Source: Bacteroidota bacterium (lineage in GTDB: Bacteria; Bacteroidota; Bacteroidia; Bacteroidales; TTA-H9). From it: 64,000 nucleotides of DNA. Positions 16,225 through 25,963 of the stretch are shown here, in pieces (within the stretch, counting starts at the first letter, position 1; every line of letters starts with the position of its first letter). The position numbers and the translations under genes were made by a program. The stretch covers positions 1 through 64,000 of the forward strand of contig QKGM01000028.1 of assembly GCA_003250395.1 (NCBI GenBank). Direction: 5' to 3'. The notes beneath the pieces were generated by a model, which had not been told where the DNA came from, searched no databases, and saw nothing but the letters and a program-made list of their open reading frames with translations.

Positions 16225-17100
16225 CTAAAGGGTAAAATGATCCAGACAATGGACGATAAGGTCTTCCATCCTTTGATGATAATCTCCCATAAATTCACCA
16301 GTGGCTCTGTTTGCAATAGCTACACACATAGTCAGTGCCTTGTGGCCCAGAATTGCAGAGAGTCCGAAGAGGGCTGATGTTTCCATTTCAAAATTAACAA
16401 CACGGGAACCTTTGTAATTAAACGACATCAGCAGTTCATTCAAATCCTCCCGGAATAATTTCCCACGCAACTGCCTCCCCTGCGGGCCATAGAATCCCGG
16501 GGCAGTTGCAGTAATTCCACGAACAAGCCCTGGTGCCAATTTATCTATCATGTCTTTATCGGCGGGGGCAATATAGGTATCTGCCCAACTGTCGGGCCAT
16601 TTCATGTGCTTCATAAAGGCAACATTCATCTCTTCATTGAAAGAGGATTTATCTCCGGCATAAAAATTGAGTAATCCATCAATCCCGGCTCCCCACTCAG
16701 AAGCGACGAAATCTCCCATGGCTATATCAGGCTGAAGCGCACCGCTGGTACCCAGGCGGACCAGTTCAAGTTGGGTATGTTTCTCATGAATAGTACGGGA
16801 ATGAAAGTCAATATTCACCAAAGCGTCCAGTTCATTAAGCACGATATCGATATTGTCAGTTCCCATGCCTGTACTGACAGCACTGATACGAGTCCCGTTG
16901 TACCAACCTGTATGTGTACATATTTCACGATTCTGTACCTGACAATCAATTCTGCTAAAATGTTTGGAAATCATTGACACCCTGGCCTGATCACCAACCA
17001 GAATCACTTTGTGAGCCAACTGATCGGGCACTATCCTCAGATGATAAACAGCACCTTCGGGGGTCAGAATAAGTTCCGACGCTTGCATTTTGCTTTTCAT
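16225..17100 (-). CDS. Nucleoside phosphorylase (uridine phosphorylase-like)
   Basis: The 291 residues show the PNP/UDP family fold: VILVGDQARVSMISKHF at the N terminus, STGMGTDNIDIVLNEL (phosphate and nucleoside loop), RLGTSGALQPD, and the substrate loop VVNFEMETSALFGL with the Glu-Met-Glu that binds ribose. It releases base and ribose-1-phosphate in nucleoside salvage. Base preference is uncertain; uridine is the usual one for this subgroup in Bacteroidota. It is the promoter-proximal gene of a two-gene operon with the PLP enzyme and is divergent from the universal stress gene, with -7 boxes for both in the 44-bp gap. Confidence 0.85.
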   Translation of the reverse strand: MKSKMQASELILTPEGAVYHLRIVPDQLAHKVILVGDQARVSMISKHFSRIDCQVQNREICTHTGWYNGTRISAVSTGMGTDNIDIVLNELDALVNIDFHSRTIHEKHTQLELVRLGTSGALQPDIAMGDFVASEWGAGIDGLLNFYAGDKSSFNEEMNVAFMKHMKWPDSWADTYIAPADKDMIDKLAPGLVRGITATAPGFYGPQGRQLRGKLFREDLNELLMSFNYKGSRVVNFEMETSALFGLSAILGHKALTMCVAIANRATGEFMGDYHQRMEDLIVHCLDHFTL

Positions 17101-17113
17101 AATAATTTATTCC

Positions 17114-17121
17114 TATTTTTG
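17114..17121 (+). promoter_or_regulatory. -7 promoter box TATTTTTG for the universal stress gene
   Basis: It matches Bacteroidota TAnnTTTG exactly and lies 23 bp before the ATG at 17145. Confidence 0.6.
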
Positions 17122-17128
17122 AATGATA

Positions 17129-17136
17129 CAAAAGTA
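17129..17136 (-). promoter_or_regulatory. -7 promoter box TACTTTTG for the nucleoside phosphorylase operon
   Basis: An exact TAnnTTTG match on the minus strand, 28 bp before the ATG at 17100. It nearly overlaps the divergent usp promoter, so the two may compete. Confidence 0.6.
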
Positions 17137-17144
17137 AGTTAAAA

Positions 17145-18023
17145 ATGAAGAAGAGCCTAAATGCAATCCTTATCCCCGTAGACTTTGAAGAAGCATCACT
17201 CGCCGCTATCAAACAATCATTCAACATCGCGCGGCAGCTTCAGCTTCACATGCATCTGCTTTATGTTCATGATGACGGGGGAATTTTGCGAAGGTTTTTC
17301 CCACCTGAACAATCGCTTGAACTTAAGGCAAGATTAAGTGCCGACCTGAGTGTTATTGGACAGAAAACAGAACAGGAATCAGGTCTCAAGGTAACAACGC
17401 ACGTTGTTACAGGAAAAATAGTTCAAAAGATCAATGAAATGGCAGAGCAGGTTGGTGCACGGTTCATTTTTCTGGGTGCATCAAATGCCAATCCCGATAT
17501 AATTGGCGGAAATGCAATAAGAGTGATCAGATCGGCTCAGGTCCCTGTCTTCACGATAAAAGCCAGTCAGATTGATCAGAATCGATGCCGGAATATTTTG
17601 CTGCCACTCGACTTAACTGCTGAAACACGTCAAAAAGTATTGGCTGCCATTAGTATTGCAAAAGTTTATAGTGCCACTATTCAAATACTATCAGGGTACT
17701 GTGGTATGACGTCACCAGGTGAACTCAATCATTTACAGATTCAATTCAAACAGGTAAAAAACTTCATAGAAAAAGAAGGGATCAAATGTACTGGTGAAAT
17801 TCTGGAATGTGAATCAGATGAACCCTCTTTTATCAGAATGATAATCGATTATGTTAAGGCCAGGCCAACTATCGATCTGATCGTTATCACCACCCAGGCT
17901 GAAATAAACTTTATTGATTATTTTATCGACTCTGAAGCAACCCAGCTTATCCGTCAGTCACCAGTTCCTGTAATGTCAATTGTACCAAGAAATTTAGGGA
18001 CAAGTTCGGCAAAAACATTCTGA
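17145..18023 (+). CDS. Tandem-domain universal stress protein (UspA family)
   Basis: The 292 residues contain two Usp domains. The first (about 1-140) begins LNAILIPVDFEEASLAAIKQ and ends with GASNANPDIIGGNAIRVIRS, which keeps much of the G-x2-G-x9-S ATP-binding pattern. The second (about 148-285) begins CRNILLPLDLTAETRQKVL and ends SEATQLIRQSPVPVMSI, with a weaker nucleotide site. Such proteins are cytosolic stress factors that bind ATP or other nucleotides. The role here is not indicated by neighbours. The gene has its own promoter and is probably monocistronic. Confidence 0.9.
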   Translation: MKKSLNAILIPVDFEEASLAAIKQSFNIARQLQLHMHLLYVHDDGGILRRFFPPEQSLELKARLSADLSVIGQKTEQESGLKVTTHVVTGKIVQKINEMAEQVGARFIFLGASNANPDIIGGNAIRVIRSAQVPVFTIKASQIDQNRCRNILLPLDLTAETRQKVLAAISIAKVYSATIQILSGYCGMTSPGELNHLQIQFKQVKNFIEKEGIKCTGEILECESDEPSFIRMIIDYVKARPTIDLIVITTQAEINFIDYFIDSEATQLIRQSPVPVMSIVPRNLGTSSAKTF

Positions 18024-18346
18024 CCGGGTACTGTTGGTTTAACAGGCGGAATCAGGGCTACCCTCTTTCCTGTCCCGGGGTGCGATGAACTGACTACCCG
18101 TAATCCTGGTCATTCAGTAAAGCTGGGCTCCGACAACCTGTCGGTCAACAACAATAGATAACTCATCAGCCAACAGTTTAAGCATGGATTTATCGTAAAA
18201 CGCTGTAATGCAAAGATCCATTCACTGCAAATTATAGGATCCCATATAACGGGCAGGCTACTCTTGAGGAACAGGAGCAATCGAAGAAGCTATATGTAGA
18301 ATAATGCATATATTTGGCGCAACAAATATAAACTGTTCAACGCTCT
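18024..18346. other. Intergenic stretch with promoter for the FG-GAP gene
   Basis: No gene. The only supported signal is TATATTTG at 18309-18316 near the right end. Confidence 0.5.
18309..18316 (+). promoter_or_regulatory. -7 promoter box TATATTTG
   Basis: An exact TAnnTTTG match 30 bp before the ATG at 18347. Confidence 0.55.
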
Positions 18347-20122
18347 ATGAGAATCTTTGCCCGTCTACCAATAAAAAGTCTGATTTTAGTAGCCTTATTT
18401 CCTGCCATGTCTGCTTCATCACAGGAATTTGTCCAGGTAAATGGAGGTTTTTCACCGTTCGCCCAGGGATGGAGCTCAATGGCCGATTTCGACAATGATG
18501 GCGATCTTGATGTTGTACTAACCGGAATTCAATCAAACGGTCAGTCCAAATCTACCTTATTTATCAATAATAATGGCACTTACTCTGCCTCTGCAATTGC
18601 ACTTGAACCTCTGCAGAAAGGGGTAGCTCAGTGGGCCGACTATGACCTCGATGGCGACATGGATTTACTACTGAGTGGAATGACCGATGATTATAACCGC
18701 AAAACGATTCTTTATAACAATGAGAACGGAACACTTCTCAAGCCGACTGTGGATAAATTTCCTGGTTTCGCTAACGGTCAGGCAGCGTGGTTTGATTATG
18801 ACAGGGATGGAGACCCTGACTTGTTGATTTCAGGTGATACGCTCAGTCTGAACCATTTTACCGGACTTTACAGAAACGATGGTGAGAATGGATTTACACT
18901 CGTTCCCACCAATCTTCCCAATCTGGTTAGCTCTGCCATGTCATTCGCCGACTTCGATAATGACGGTGATCTTGATATTGCCATCTCAGGCGATTCAGGC
19001 GGAGGGGATATTACCCGGCTCTATCGGAACGTAGAAGGAACATTTATTGAGATAAATGCAAGTTTTGAAGGAGTATCAGCTGGATCAATGGCCTTTGGGG
19101 ATATTGAAAATGATGGTGACATGGATCTGTTCTACCAGGGCGTTAATTTCATGACCGGAATTTCTGTATTCTGGGTTTACCGTAACGATGGGAATGATGT
19201 CTGGACAAAGATGAGTGTTGGTTTACCAGGATTATATCTTGGTGGCATCGCGATGGCCGATTTTGATCTCGATGGATTGATCGATTTTATAGTAACCGGA
19301 AAAGGAACAGGATGTGGCATTACGGCAACTGTCATGTATCATAACAACGGAAATGGTGGATTCTGGCAAACGGCTTTCGATTTCCCTCCCCTCGATAATT
19401 CTTCTGTATGTGCGGGGGATTACGATAATGACGGGGACGCCGATGTGCTCCTTACAGGCATATCAGGGTCTGGTAATCCTTCTACATATTTATTCCGAAA
19501 CATTGCAGGTTCAAACCAGTTCGCTCAATCCCTCATTCCAGAGGAACCCCAAAACCTGATAGCCGAAACATCGGGTACAACCATCACATTCAAATGGAAC
19601 CGTCCTTCTGCAATGCGAAGTTCTATGGATGCATTAACCTATAATCTTAGAATTGGCACAACCCCGGGAGGTCAGGAAATTTTTTCAGCTAATTCTGTTG
19701 GCGGAACCAACCTAAGAACAATCCCTGCTATGGGCAATGTTCAACTAGATACAATATGGATCATCGACCAGTTACGCGATGGAACATACTTTTGGAGTGT
19801 TCAGGCCATTAGCCCTGGTTTTTCAGCTTCTGATTTTGCGCCTGAACAAACAATCGATCTGTTTACCTCAATTAATGAGACACAGAATAATGAATCAGTA
19901 AAATTCCGGTATGATAAAGCGAACAATGCAATCCTGATTAATACAGGAAAGCCGTTTATAAACGCGTCCATTTCACTTTATGATGCCGGGGGATGTCTGG
20001 TTATCAACTCAAACCTTAGGGCAGGAGAAACTTCTGTAAACGTCCATCACCTGACTTCCGGATTCTACATCATTACTGCCACCATCGATGGTTCTGTTTC
20101 AAAATTCAAATTAATCCTCTGA
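18347..20122 (+). CDS. Secreted FG-GAP/VCBS repeat protein with T9SS sorting domain
   Basis: This 591-residue protein has a signal peptide (about 1-25, ending SASSQ). Seven FG-GAP/VCBS units follow with calcium-binding loops such as ADFDNDGDLDVVLTG, YDLDGDMDLLLSG and YDNDGDADVLLTG (about 40-395), forming a probable beta-propeller. A fibronectin-III-like domain (about 405-505) comes next. The C-terminal type A T9SS sorting domain has NASISLYDAGGCLV, the turn LTSGFYIITATIDG and the end SKFKLIL. It should be exported by Sec and then by T9SS to the cell surface or medium, with the tail removed. The ligand or partner is unknown. It is monocistronic. Confidence 0.85.
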   Translation: MRIFARLPIKSLILVALFPAMSASSQEFVQVNGGFSPFAQGWSSMADFDNDGDLDVVLTGIQSNGQSKSTLFINNNGTYSASAIALEPLQKGVAQWADYDLDGDMDLLLSGMTDDYNRKTILYNNENGTLLKPTVDKFPGFANGQAAWFDYDRDGDPDLLISGDTLSLNHFTGLYRNDGENGFTLVPTNLPNLVSSAMSFADFDNDGDLDIAISGDSGGGDITRLYRNVEGTFIEINASFEGVSAGSMAFGDIENDGDMDLFYQGVNFMTGISVFWVYRNDGNDVWTKMSVGLPGLYLGGIAMADFDLDGLIDFIVTGKGTGCGITATVMYHNNGNGGFWQTAFDFPPLDNSSVCAGDYDNDGDADVLLTGISGSGNPSTYLFRNIAGSNQFAQSLIPEEPQNLIAETSGTTITFKWNRPSAMRSSMDALTYNLRIGTTPGGQEIFSANSVGGTNLRTIPAMGNVQLDTIWIIDQLRDGTYFWSVQAISPGFSASDFAPEQTIDLFTSINETQNNESVKFRYDKANNAILINTGKPFINASISLYDAGGCLVINSNLRAGETSVNVHHLTSGFYIITATIDGSVSKFKLIL

Positions 20123-21008
20123 TACAGGTTGTTTTCTTTTTCATAACGACTGCAATGAAGAGCAACTTCGTGTAGGTCATTAATCCACAAAAGTATCCCT
20201 CATTCCCTGATCTATAGGGAATAATCCGGGATTCTTAGTTGTAATCTGTTTCAAATCAAGGGATATTAATTGAGGACGACCTGGCCTGGGCTCCTGAAAC
20301 TGAAGAGACCATTATTCCTTCTCTTTTCAGAAATTCCCCCGACTTAGCACTTAAAGGGAAGCTCTACCGTTAACAGATTAATAGTTAGACAGCTAAAGCC
20401 TAAACAACAGATATAATTCTACATATCAAAGGCTATACCTGAAGAGTTAAAGACCATAATAGAAATCATTAGCCAATAGTATTAATACTGAAACAGATTT
20501 TCATGGATTTTAATAGATTCATGTAAATTCCGTAACCTGTTCACTTTTTTGTTCCAAACCAAATGTTTGGCAATGTCAATAATTGTGAGGCAATGCCTTG
20601 TCCTGTATTCATTGATAGTATATTAAAACCGATTTTTCTGTTTACAGATTGGTTACAAAATGTAATTCCGGCATAATCTTTTCTTACTAAATGTACTGAC
20701 TTAACGATAAAATATTATATATCAAATATTTAACATTATTGAACTATTTAGGTATCCCTAATTTATTACAATTATAAATAAGATCACATACACCTTACCA
20801 TCAACACAATACAGAACGATTGTTTATTTAGTCTAAATACTAATACCACAACTAACTAAATAACAGTGTCTTATAATTTTTAAAAAACTTGCATCTTATA
20901 AAAATCTGATAGAATAATCGCTACTTTTGGCAAACATTTAGAAATCTGAATATGATAATTCAGGTTCTTTTTTCATCAGATTTGGATAGTCGAATTAAAG
21001 CTTAACAC
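20123..21008. other. 886-bp gene-free AT-rich stretch upstream of the sulfur operon
   Basis: No gene is supported. The last part carries a candidate -7 box, TACTTTTG, at 20932-20939, and the region 20,700-20,900 is strongly AT-rich, consistent with a long regulatory region or 5' leader for the psr-like operon. I found no clear inverted-repeat operator. Confidence 0.45.
20932..20939 (+). promoter_or_regulatory. Candidate -7 box TACTTTTG for the psr-like operon
   Basis: An exact TAnnTTTG match 70 bp before the psrA-like ATG. No good -33 box is visible at the expected distance. Confidence 0.45.
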
Positions 21009-23264
21009 ATGAGTACCAGACGTAGTTTTATTAAGATTAGCGCGCTTGGGCTGGGCGGAATAGCTGCTGCAGGGGGGCTGACACGTATGGCAATGGGGTC
21101 TTCTGTGATGGATACAATAACAAAGAAGACGCCAGGGAAGGAAAAACTACTTCATCGCACACCCACTTATTGCGAGATTTGTTTCTGGCAATGTGCCGGT
21201 TGGGTATATAAAGATGATGAAGGCAAAATAAAAAAGATTGTCGGGAATGAAGATGACCAGCATTGCAACGGGCGTTTTTGCCCACGGGGCACAGGCGGTA
21301 TAGGCCAATATTATGATGAAGACAGGTTGAAGACTCCATTGATTCGTACAACGATAGATGGAAAACAAACCTTTAGAGAGGCCAGTTGGGATGAAGCCCT
21401 CGACCTGATTGCCAAAAAAATGAAAGATATAGCTGGGAAATACGGGACTGAATCAATGGCTCTGTTTTCTCATGGTTCCGGTGGTGCGCATTTCGGACAA
21501 TTACTCAAAGCTTTCGGATCGACTTCTATAGCAGCACCCTCTTTTGCCCAGTGCAGAGGCCCACGGGAAGTGGGATTTCTGACCACATTTGGAGATATTA
21601 TCTATTCTCCCGAGCGTATTGACATCCGTGATACCCGCTGTCTGGTTTTAATTGGCAGCCATCTGGGTGAAAATATGCACAACGGCCAGGTACAGGAGAT
21701 GTCAGATGCGATTGACAGAGGTGCTACGATTATTACAGTTGACCCCCGCTTTTCAACTGCTGCTGGCAAATCTAAGCACTGGCTTCCCATAAAACCAGCA
21801 ACTGATATGGCACTTTTGCTATCATGGATTCATGTTCTGATTGAAAATGAATGGTACGATAAAGAATACGTCGCTCTACACACAACCGGTTTTGAACAAC
21901 TTAAAGAGCACGTTAAAACATATACGCCGGAATGGGCATATGGGATCACCACTATTGATCCAAATATGATTGTAGAAACAGCCCGTGAAATGCGGGATGC
22001 TTCCCCGGCAGTTATAATTAACCCCGGGCGCCATGTAACATGGTATGGTGATGACACCCAACGATTGAGAGCTGTAGCAATTCTGACAGCTCTTCTGGGC
22101 TCATGGGGTCGTCGGGGAGGATATTACCAACCAGAAAAATTCCATTTACCTTCTTTCCCTGTACCGGCATTCCCAACTCCAAAACGTCAGCCATCTCAGG
22201 TTTATGAGGGAAAGTACACTCTTGCAAATGAAGTGGTAGCGAATGGAATTTGCGATGCCACCATCCCAACTGGTTTAGATAAAGGAAAATATAAAGGCTG
22301 GATAGTCAACGGCACTAACCTTTTGGCTGCCCTTCCCGACCAGGCAAAGACTCTCAAAGCCATTGAGGCTCTCGACCTGCTGGTAGTGGTCGACACAATG
22401 CCTATTGAACTCACAGGCTATGCTGATGTAGTTCTTCCAGAATGCACTTATCTGGAACGTTACGACATGATTCGCAATTCCAATCACCGGCAACCTAATC
22501 TGGCGCTTCGGATGCCTGCAACAGAACCTAAATACAAATCAAAACCAGCTGAATGGATAGCAAAAGAGCTTGCAGGAAAACTTGGACTCAGCGCATGGTT
22601 CCCTTGGGAAAACATCGAAGAAATGCTTGACTGGCAACTAAAGAAAGCCGGAACCTCTCTTGATGAAATGAAACGCATTGGGGTAAAGAATTTCCCACGT
22701 GAAACGGATGACCTATATTTCAAGGAAGGAGAGGAGGTTTCTTTCAATACAAACTCCGGGAAAATTGAACTATATTCGTCTGATATGGAGGCAGCAGGAT
22801 TTGCTCCATTACCAGTCTATACAGCTCATGAAGAGCCACCCGATGGATTTTACAGGCTTATATATGGCCGGGCCCCGATGCATACCTTCAGTCGTACTGC
22901 CAACAACCCAAACCTGACAGATTTAATGGATGAGAATGTCCTTTGGGTGAACCCAAAAGTTGCCAAACTATGGGGACTTGAATCAGGACAACCTGTTAAA
23001 CTTAAAAACCAGGATGATGTAATTTCAACTTTCCCGATTAAAGTAAGGGTAACTGAAAGGATCAGATGGGATTCAGTGTACATGGTTCATGGCTTTGGAC
23101 ACAATAACCCAAAGCTTACCCGTGCATTCGGGCGCGGTGTAAGCGATACAGAATTGATTACCCGGGTACATATAGATCCTGCCATGGGCGGAACAGGTAT
23201 GCGGGGTAATTTTGTTACGTTTATTACTGATATAAATAATACTGAAAAGGAGGCTGAGGTATGA
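21009..23264 (+). CDS. psrA: Molybdopterin oxidoreductase, PsrA/PhsA-like catalytic subunit
   Basis: The 751-residue protein starts with a Tat signal (TRRSFIKISALGLGG). The Mo-bisPGD domain has a [4Fe-4S] motif Cys55-x2-Cys58-x3-Cys62-x28-Cys91, and Cys182 in AQCRGPREVGF is the likely molybdenum ligand, as in polysulfide and thiosulfate reductases. The C-terminal cofactor-binding domain ends near GFGHNNPKLTRAFGRGVSD. It should reduce polysulfide, thiosulfate or tetrathionate in the periplasm with electrons from the B and C subunits. The sulfur transport and rhodanese genes in the same operon favour a sulfur substrate, but arsenate or selenate relatives cannot be excluded. The symbol is by subfamily resemblance. 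Confidence 0.85.
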   Translation: MSTRRSFIKISALGLGGIAAAGGLTRMAMGSSVMDTITKKTPGKEKLLHRTPTYCEICFWQCAGWVYKDDEGKIKKIVGNEDDQHCNGRFCPRGTGGIGQYYDEDRLKTPLIRTTIDGKQTFREASWDEALDLIAKKMKDIAGKYGTESMALFSHGSGGAHFGQLLKAFGSTSIAAPSFAQCRGPREVGFLTTFGDIIYSPERIDIRDTRCLVLIGSHLGENMHNGQVQEMSDAIDRGATIITVDPRFSTAAGKSKHWLPIKPATDMALLLSWIHVLIENEWYDKEYVALHTTGFEQLKEHVKTYTPEWAYGITTIDPNMIVETAREMRDASPAVIINPGRHVTWYGDDTQRLRAVAILTALLGSWGRRGGYYQPEKFHLPSFPVPAFPTPKRQPSQVYEGKYTLANEVVANGICDATIPTGLDKGKYKGWIVNGTNLLAALPDQAKTLKAIEALDLLVVVDTMPIELTGYADVVLPECTYLERYDMIRNSNHRQPNLALRMPATEPKYKSKPAEWIAKELAGKLGLSAWFPWENIEEMLDWQLKKAGTSLDEMKRIGVKNFPRETDDLYFKEGEEVSFNTNSGKIELYSSDMEAAGFAPLPVYTAHEEPPDGFYRLIYGRAPMHTFSRTANNPNLTDLMDENVLWVNPKVAKLWGLESGQPVKLKNQDDVISTFPIKVRVTERIRWDSVYMVHGFGHNNPKLTRAFGRGVSDTELITRVHIDPAMGGTGMRGNFVTFITDINNTEKEAEV

Positions 23265-23797
23265 GGTACGCAATGGCTGTTGATACCCATAAATGTGTAG
23301 GCTGCAGTGATTGCGTAGTAGCTTGCCAGACAGAGAATAATGTTCCAATTGGCTATTGCCGTGATTGGGTTGTTGAAGTAACAGATGGTACCTACCCGAA
23401 TCTTGAAGCTGAAATTCGTTCAGAAAGGTGTAATCACTGTGAGAATTCACCCTGCGTACGTTGCTGCCCGACGGGGGCAAGTCATTATGCCGAAGGTGGC
23501 GTTGTGCTGGTTACACCGGAAAAGTGCATCGGTTGTGGTGCCTGTATTGCCAGTTGCCCTTACGATGCCCGATACCCTCACCCTGACGGCTACGTAGATA
23601 AATGCACGTTTTGCCTCGAAAACAGGGTGAAAAAGGGACTCAATCCCGCATGCGTATCAGTTTGCCCTACCAAATGTATGTATTTTGGTGATCTTGATGA
23701 CCCTAACAGTCCTGTATCAAAAGTGCTGAAGAATAGAAAGTACAAGACCCTGATACCGGAAGCCGGCACCAATCCTCAACTCTATTTCCTTATCTAA
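23261..23797 (+). CDS. psrB: 4Fe-4S ferredoxin-type subunit, PsrB-like
   Basis: The 178 residues carry sixteen clustered Cys in four groups: CVGCSDCVVAC, CNHCENSPCVRCC, CIGCGACIASC and CTFC with CVSVCPTKC. These bind four [4Fe-4S] clusters, as in DmsB/PsrB electron-transfer subunits. There is no signal peptide, so it would be carried out through Tat with the catalytic subunit. The ATG overlaps the psrA stop (ATGA), so translation is coupled. It passes electrons from the quinol-oxidising membrane subunit to PsrA. Confidence 0.9.
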   Translation: MRYAMAVDTHKCVGCSDCVVACQTENNVPIGYCRDWVVEVTDGTYPNLEAEIRSERCNHCENSPCVRCCPTGASHYAEGGVVLVTPEKCIGCGACIASCPYDARYPHPDGYVDKCTFCLENRVKKGLNPACVSVCPTKCMYFGDLDDPNSPVSKVLKNRKYKTLIPEAGTNPQLYFLI

Positions 23798-23810
23798 TAA
23801 ACCAACGATC

Positions 23811-24752
23811 ATGAGAGAAGAAATCATTGTCAGTGGTCGGATGAATCATTTGATTGACCCGCAACTTCATATCTGGAACTGGCAGATCCCGTTGTATCTG
23901 TTTCTGGGAGGTTTAGCTGCCGGAATACTATTTTTTGCAGCTCTTTACACTATAATGCATAAAGAAAAAGAGTATCCAACGGCGGTCAGGCTTGCCCCTT
24001 TCATTACACCGGTGTTGCTGGCTTTAGGACTATTGGCTCTTTTCATCGACCTGCATCACAAACTCTATTTCTGGAGACTTTACACAACCCTCAGACTCCA
24101 GTCACCGATGTCGTGGGGAGCGTGGACTCTGATGATAGTAACTCCATTGTCGCTCATCTGGTGTGCCCTCAATATTAAATATCTATTCCCAAGATGGGAC
24201 TGGAAATATAAATGGCTTTTTCAACTTGAAGCATTTTTCAGAAAGCAACAATTACCCCTTGCATGGCTGATGCTTATCTCCTCTTTAATACTTGGTGTTT
24301 ACACGGGCATTCTGTTGTCGGCATTCAATGCACGGCCACTGTGGAACACCTCAATCCTTGGTCCGTTGTTTCTCACCTCAGGCTTATCGACCGGGGCTGC
24401 CGCCATTGTATTAATGAGTAAGAATGCCGCCGAAAGGATGACATTTGCACGCATCGACCTGATGCTGATCGGCATTGAACTATTTCTGATCATACACATG
24501 TTTATGGGATTTCTTGCCAGCACGCAGGTTCACATTGATGCAGCATCACTTTTCCTTGGCGGGCCATATACTGTACCATTCTGGCTCTTCGTGGTTACTC
24601 TCGGACTTGCTATTCCAGCCCTGCTCGAAATTCTTGAAATCAGAAAATTTTATATGCCACCTTTTATAGCCCCAATACTTGTTATTATTGGCGGCCTCAT
24701 CTTCAGGTTTATAATGGTGTATGCCGGTCAGGCCAGCAGATGGCTTTATTAG
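23811..24752 (+). CDS. psrC: NrfD/PsrC-like membrane anchor subunit
   Basis: The 313-residue protein has eight hydrophobic helices of the NrfD/PsrC type, including the first at YLFLGGLAAGILFFAALYTI. The conserved early segment MNHLIDPQLHIWNWQIPLYLF and the acidic and Trp-rich loops fit a quinone-binding anchor. It would oxidise menaquinol and feed electrons to the FeS subunit. It lies 13 bp after psrB. Confidence 0.9.
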   Translation: MREEIIVSGRMNHLIDPQLHIWNWQIPLYLFLGGLAAGILFFAALYTIMHKEKEYPTAVRLAPFITPVLLALGLLALFIDLHHKLYFWRLYTTLRLQSPMSWGAWTLMIVTPLSLIWCALNIKYLFPRWDWKYKWLFQLEAFFRKQQLPLAWLMLISSLILGVYTGILLSAFNARPLWNTSILGPLFLTSGLSTGAAAIVLMSKNAAERMTFARIDLMLIGIELFLIIHMFMGFLASTQVHIDAASLFLGGPYTVPFWLFVVTLGLAIPALLEILEIRKFYMPPFIAPILVIIGGLIFRFIMVYAGQASRWLY

Positions 24753-24785
24753 AATTTGATTTTACAAACATTAAATCTCAAAGAT

Positions 24786-25310
24786 ATGTCTGAACACAAA
24801 AAACGGAGTTATATGAATCCATACCTGGCAGGTGTACTTATAGGTGTGGTGGTACTTGCCTCCAATTTCATTTCCGGGCGTAGTGTAGGTTCAAGTGGTG
24901 CTGTCAAGAGTGCAGTTGTTGCAGGAGTTGAAACGCTTGCCCCCTCGCATGCCGAAAATGCATTGTTTTACAAAGAGTATTTATCAGGCCACAAAGGTAA
25001 TCCCCTTAATTCATGGCTGGTATATGAAATGCTTGGAGTTATCGTTGGAGGATTCATTTCTGGTATAATATCAAGGCGATTGACATGGAAAGTAGAACAT
25101 AACCCTAAGATCAAATCACGGACACGCCTTGTCTTCGCTTTAGCAGGAGGTATCCTGTTTGGCATTGGGTCACAATTTGGCAGGGGTTGTACAAGCGGAT
25201 CAGCATTGAGCGGTATGGCTGTCCTGTCTCTTGGAGGATTCATATCGATGATCTCGATCTTTGGAACAGCATTCATACTTGCTTATTTCTTCAGGAAGCT
25301 CTGGATATAA
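24786..25310 (+). CDS. YeeE/YedE family sulfur transporter, first copy
   Basis: Counted from the ATG at 24786 the protein has 174 residues. An earlier frame start at 24756 is TTG and overlaps little, so I prefer the ATG. It has four to five membrane helices and the family motif FGIGSQFGRGCTSGSALSGMAVLS, in which the Cys is thought to pass thiosulfate or sulfide along the pore. YeeE/YedE proteins import thiosulfate; two short paralogues may pair to form one transporter. It sits between the reductase and the second copy. Confidence 0.85.
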   Translation: MSEHKKRSYMNPYLAGVLIGVVVLASNFISGRSVGSSGAVKSAVVAGVETLAPSHAENALFYKEYLSGHKGNPLNSWLVYEMLGVIVGGFISGIISRRLTWKVEHNPKIKSRTRLVFALAGGILFGIGSQFGRGCTSGSALSGMAVLSLGGFISMISIFGTAFILAYFFRKLWI

Positions 25311-25341
25311 AATGAAAAACTAACGAATTAAAACATATATC

Positions 25342-25932
25342 ATGGGACCTTTAATTGTCAACGAAATAATCTCTGAAAACACCAACTTGTTGCTGGCTTT
25401 TTTCATTGGTATTGCCTTTGGCTTTGTACTTGAGCAAGGGGGCTTCTCTTCAAGCAGGAAACTGGCTGGTGTGTTTTATGGCTACGATACAGTTGTGCTT
25501 AAAGTCTTCTTCACTGGAGCCACAACTGCCGCTCTCGGACTGTTATTTTTCAGCCTTTTTGGGTGGATCGACCTAAGTTTCGTATATGTGAATGAAACCT
25601 TTCTCCAATCTGCAATACTGGGAGGTATGATCATGGGTGCCGGATTTATAATGGGTGGTTATTGTCCTGGTACCAGTTTCTGTGGAGCAGCCATTGGAAA
25701 AATTGATGCTATGATTTTTATCGTGGGTCTGTTTATTGGGGTATTCTTATTTGCAGAAGGTTATCCTTTGTATGAAAAGTTATACAAAGCGGGTTATATG
25801 GGCTCCCCACGAATTTCTGAATTCTTTGGAATTTCAGAAGGATTATTTACACTCCTTATGATCATCGCGGCTGTGCTCATGTTCTGGGGAGCCGAATGGG
25901 CTGAGAAAAAATTCCCCCGCAAGGAATACTAA
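25342..25932 (+). CDS. YeeE/YedE family sulfur transporter, second copy
   Basis: The 196-residue membrane protein has about five helices, with FGFVLEQGGFSSSRKLAGVFYG near the N terminus and the Cys motif GGYCPGTSFCGAAIGKIDA, typical of this family. With the preceding gene it forms a split YeeE/YedE pair of the kind often found with rhodanese-like and sulfurtransferase genes. It is likely to move thiosulfate or another reduced sulfur compound across the inner membrane. It follows the first copy by 31 bp. Confidence 0.85.
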   Translation: MGPLIVNEIISENTNLLLAFFIGIAFGFVLEQGGFSSSRKLAGVFYGYDTVVLKVFFTGATTAALGLLFFSLFGWIDLSFVYVNETFLQSAILGGMIMGAGFIMGGYCPGTSFCGAAIGKIDAMIFIVGLFIGVFLFAEGYPLYEKLYKAGYMGSPRISEFFGISEGLFTLLMIIAAVLMFWGAEWAEKKFPRKEY

Positions 25933-25963
25933 GGATCATTAATTATAAAACCAGAATTTTATC

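Noticed and set aside
21037-23480. Minus-strand frames opposite the psr-like genes
   Set aside because: They lie fully antisense to clear molybdoenzyme and FeS genes and lack motifs.
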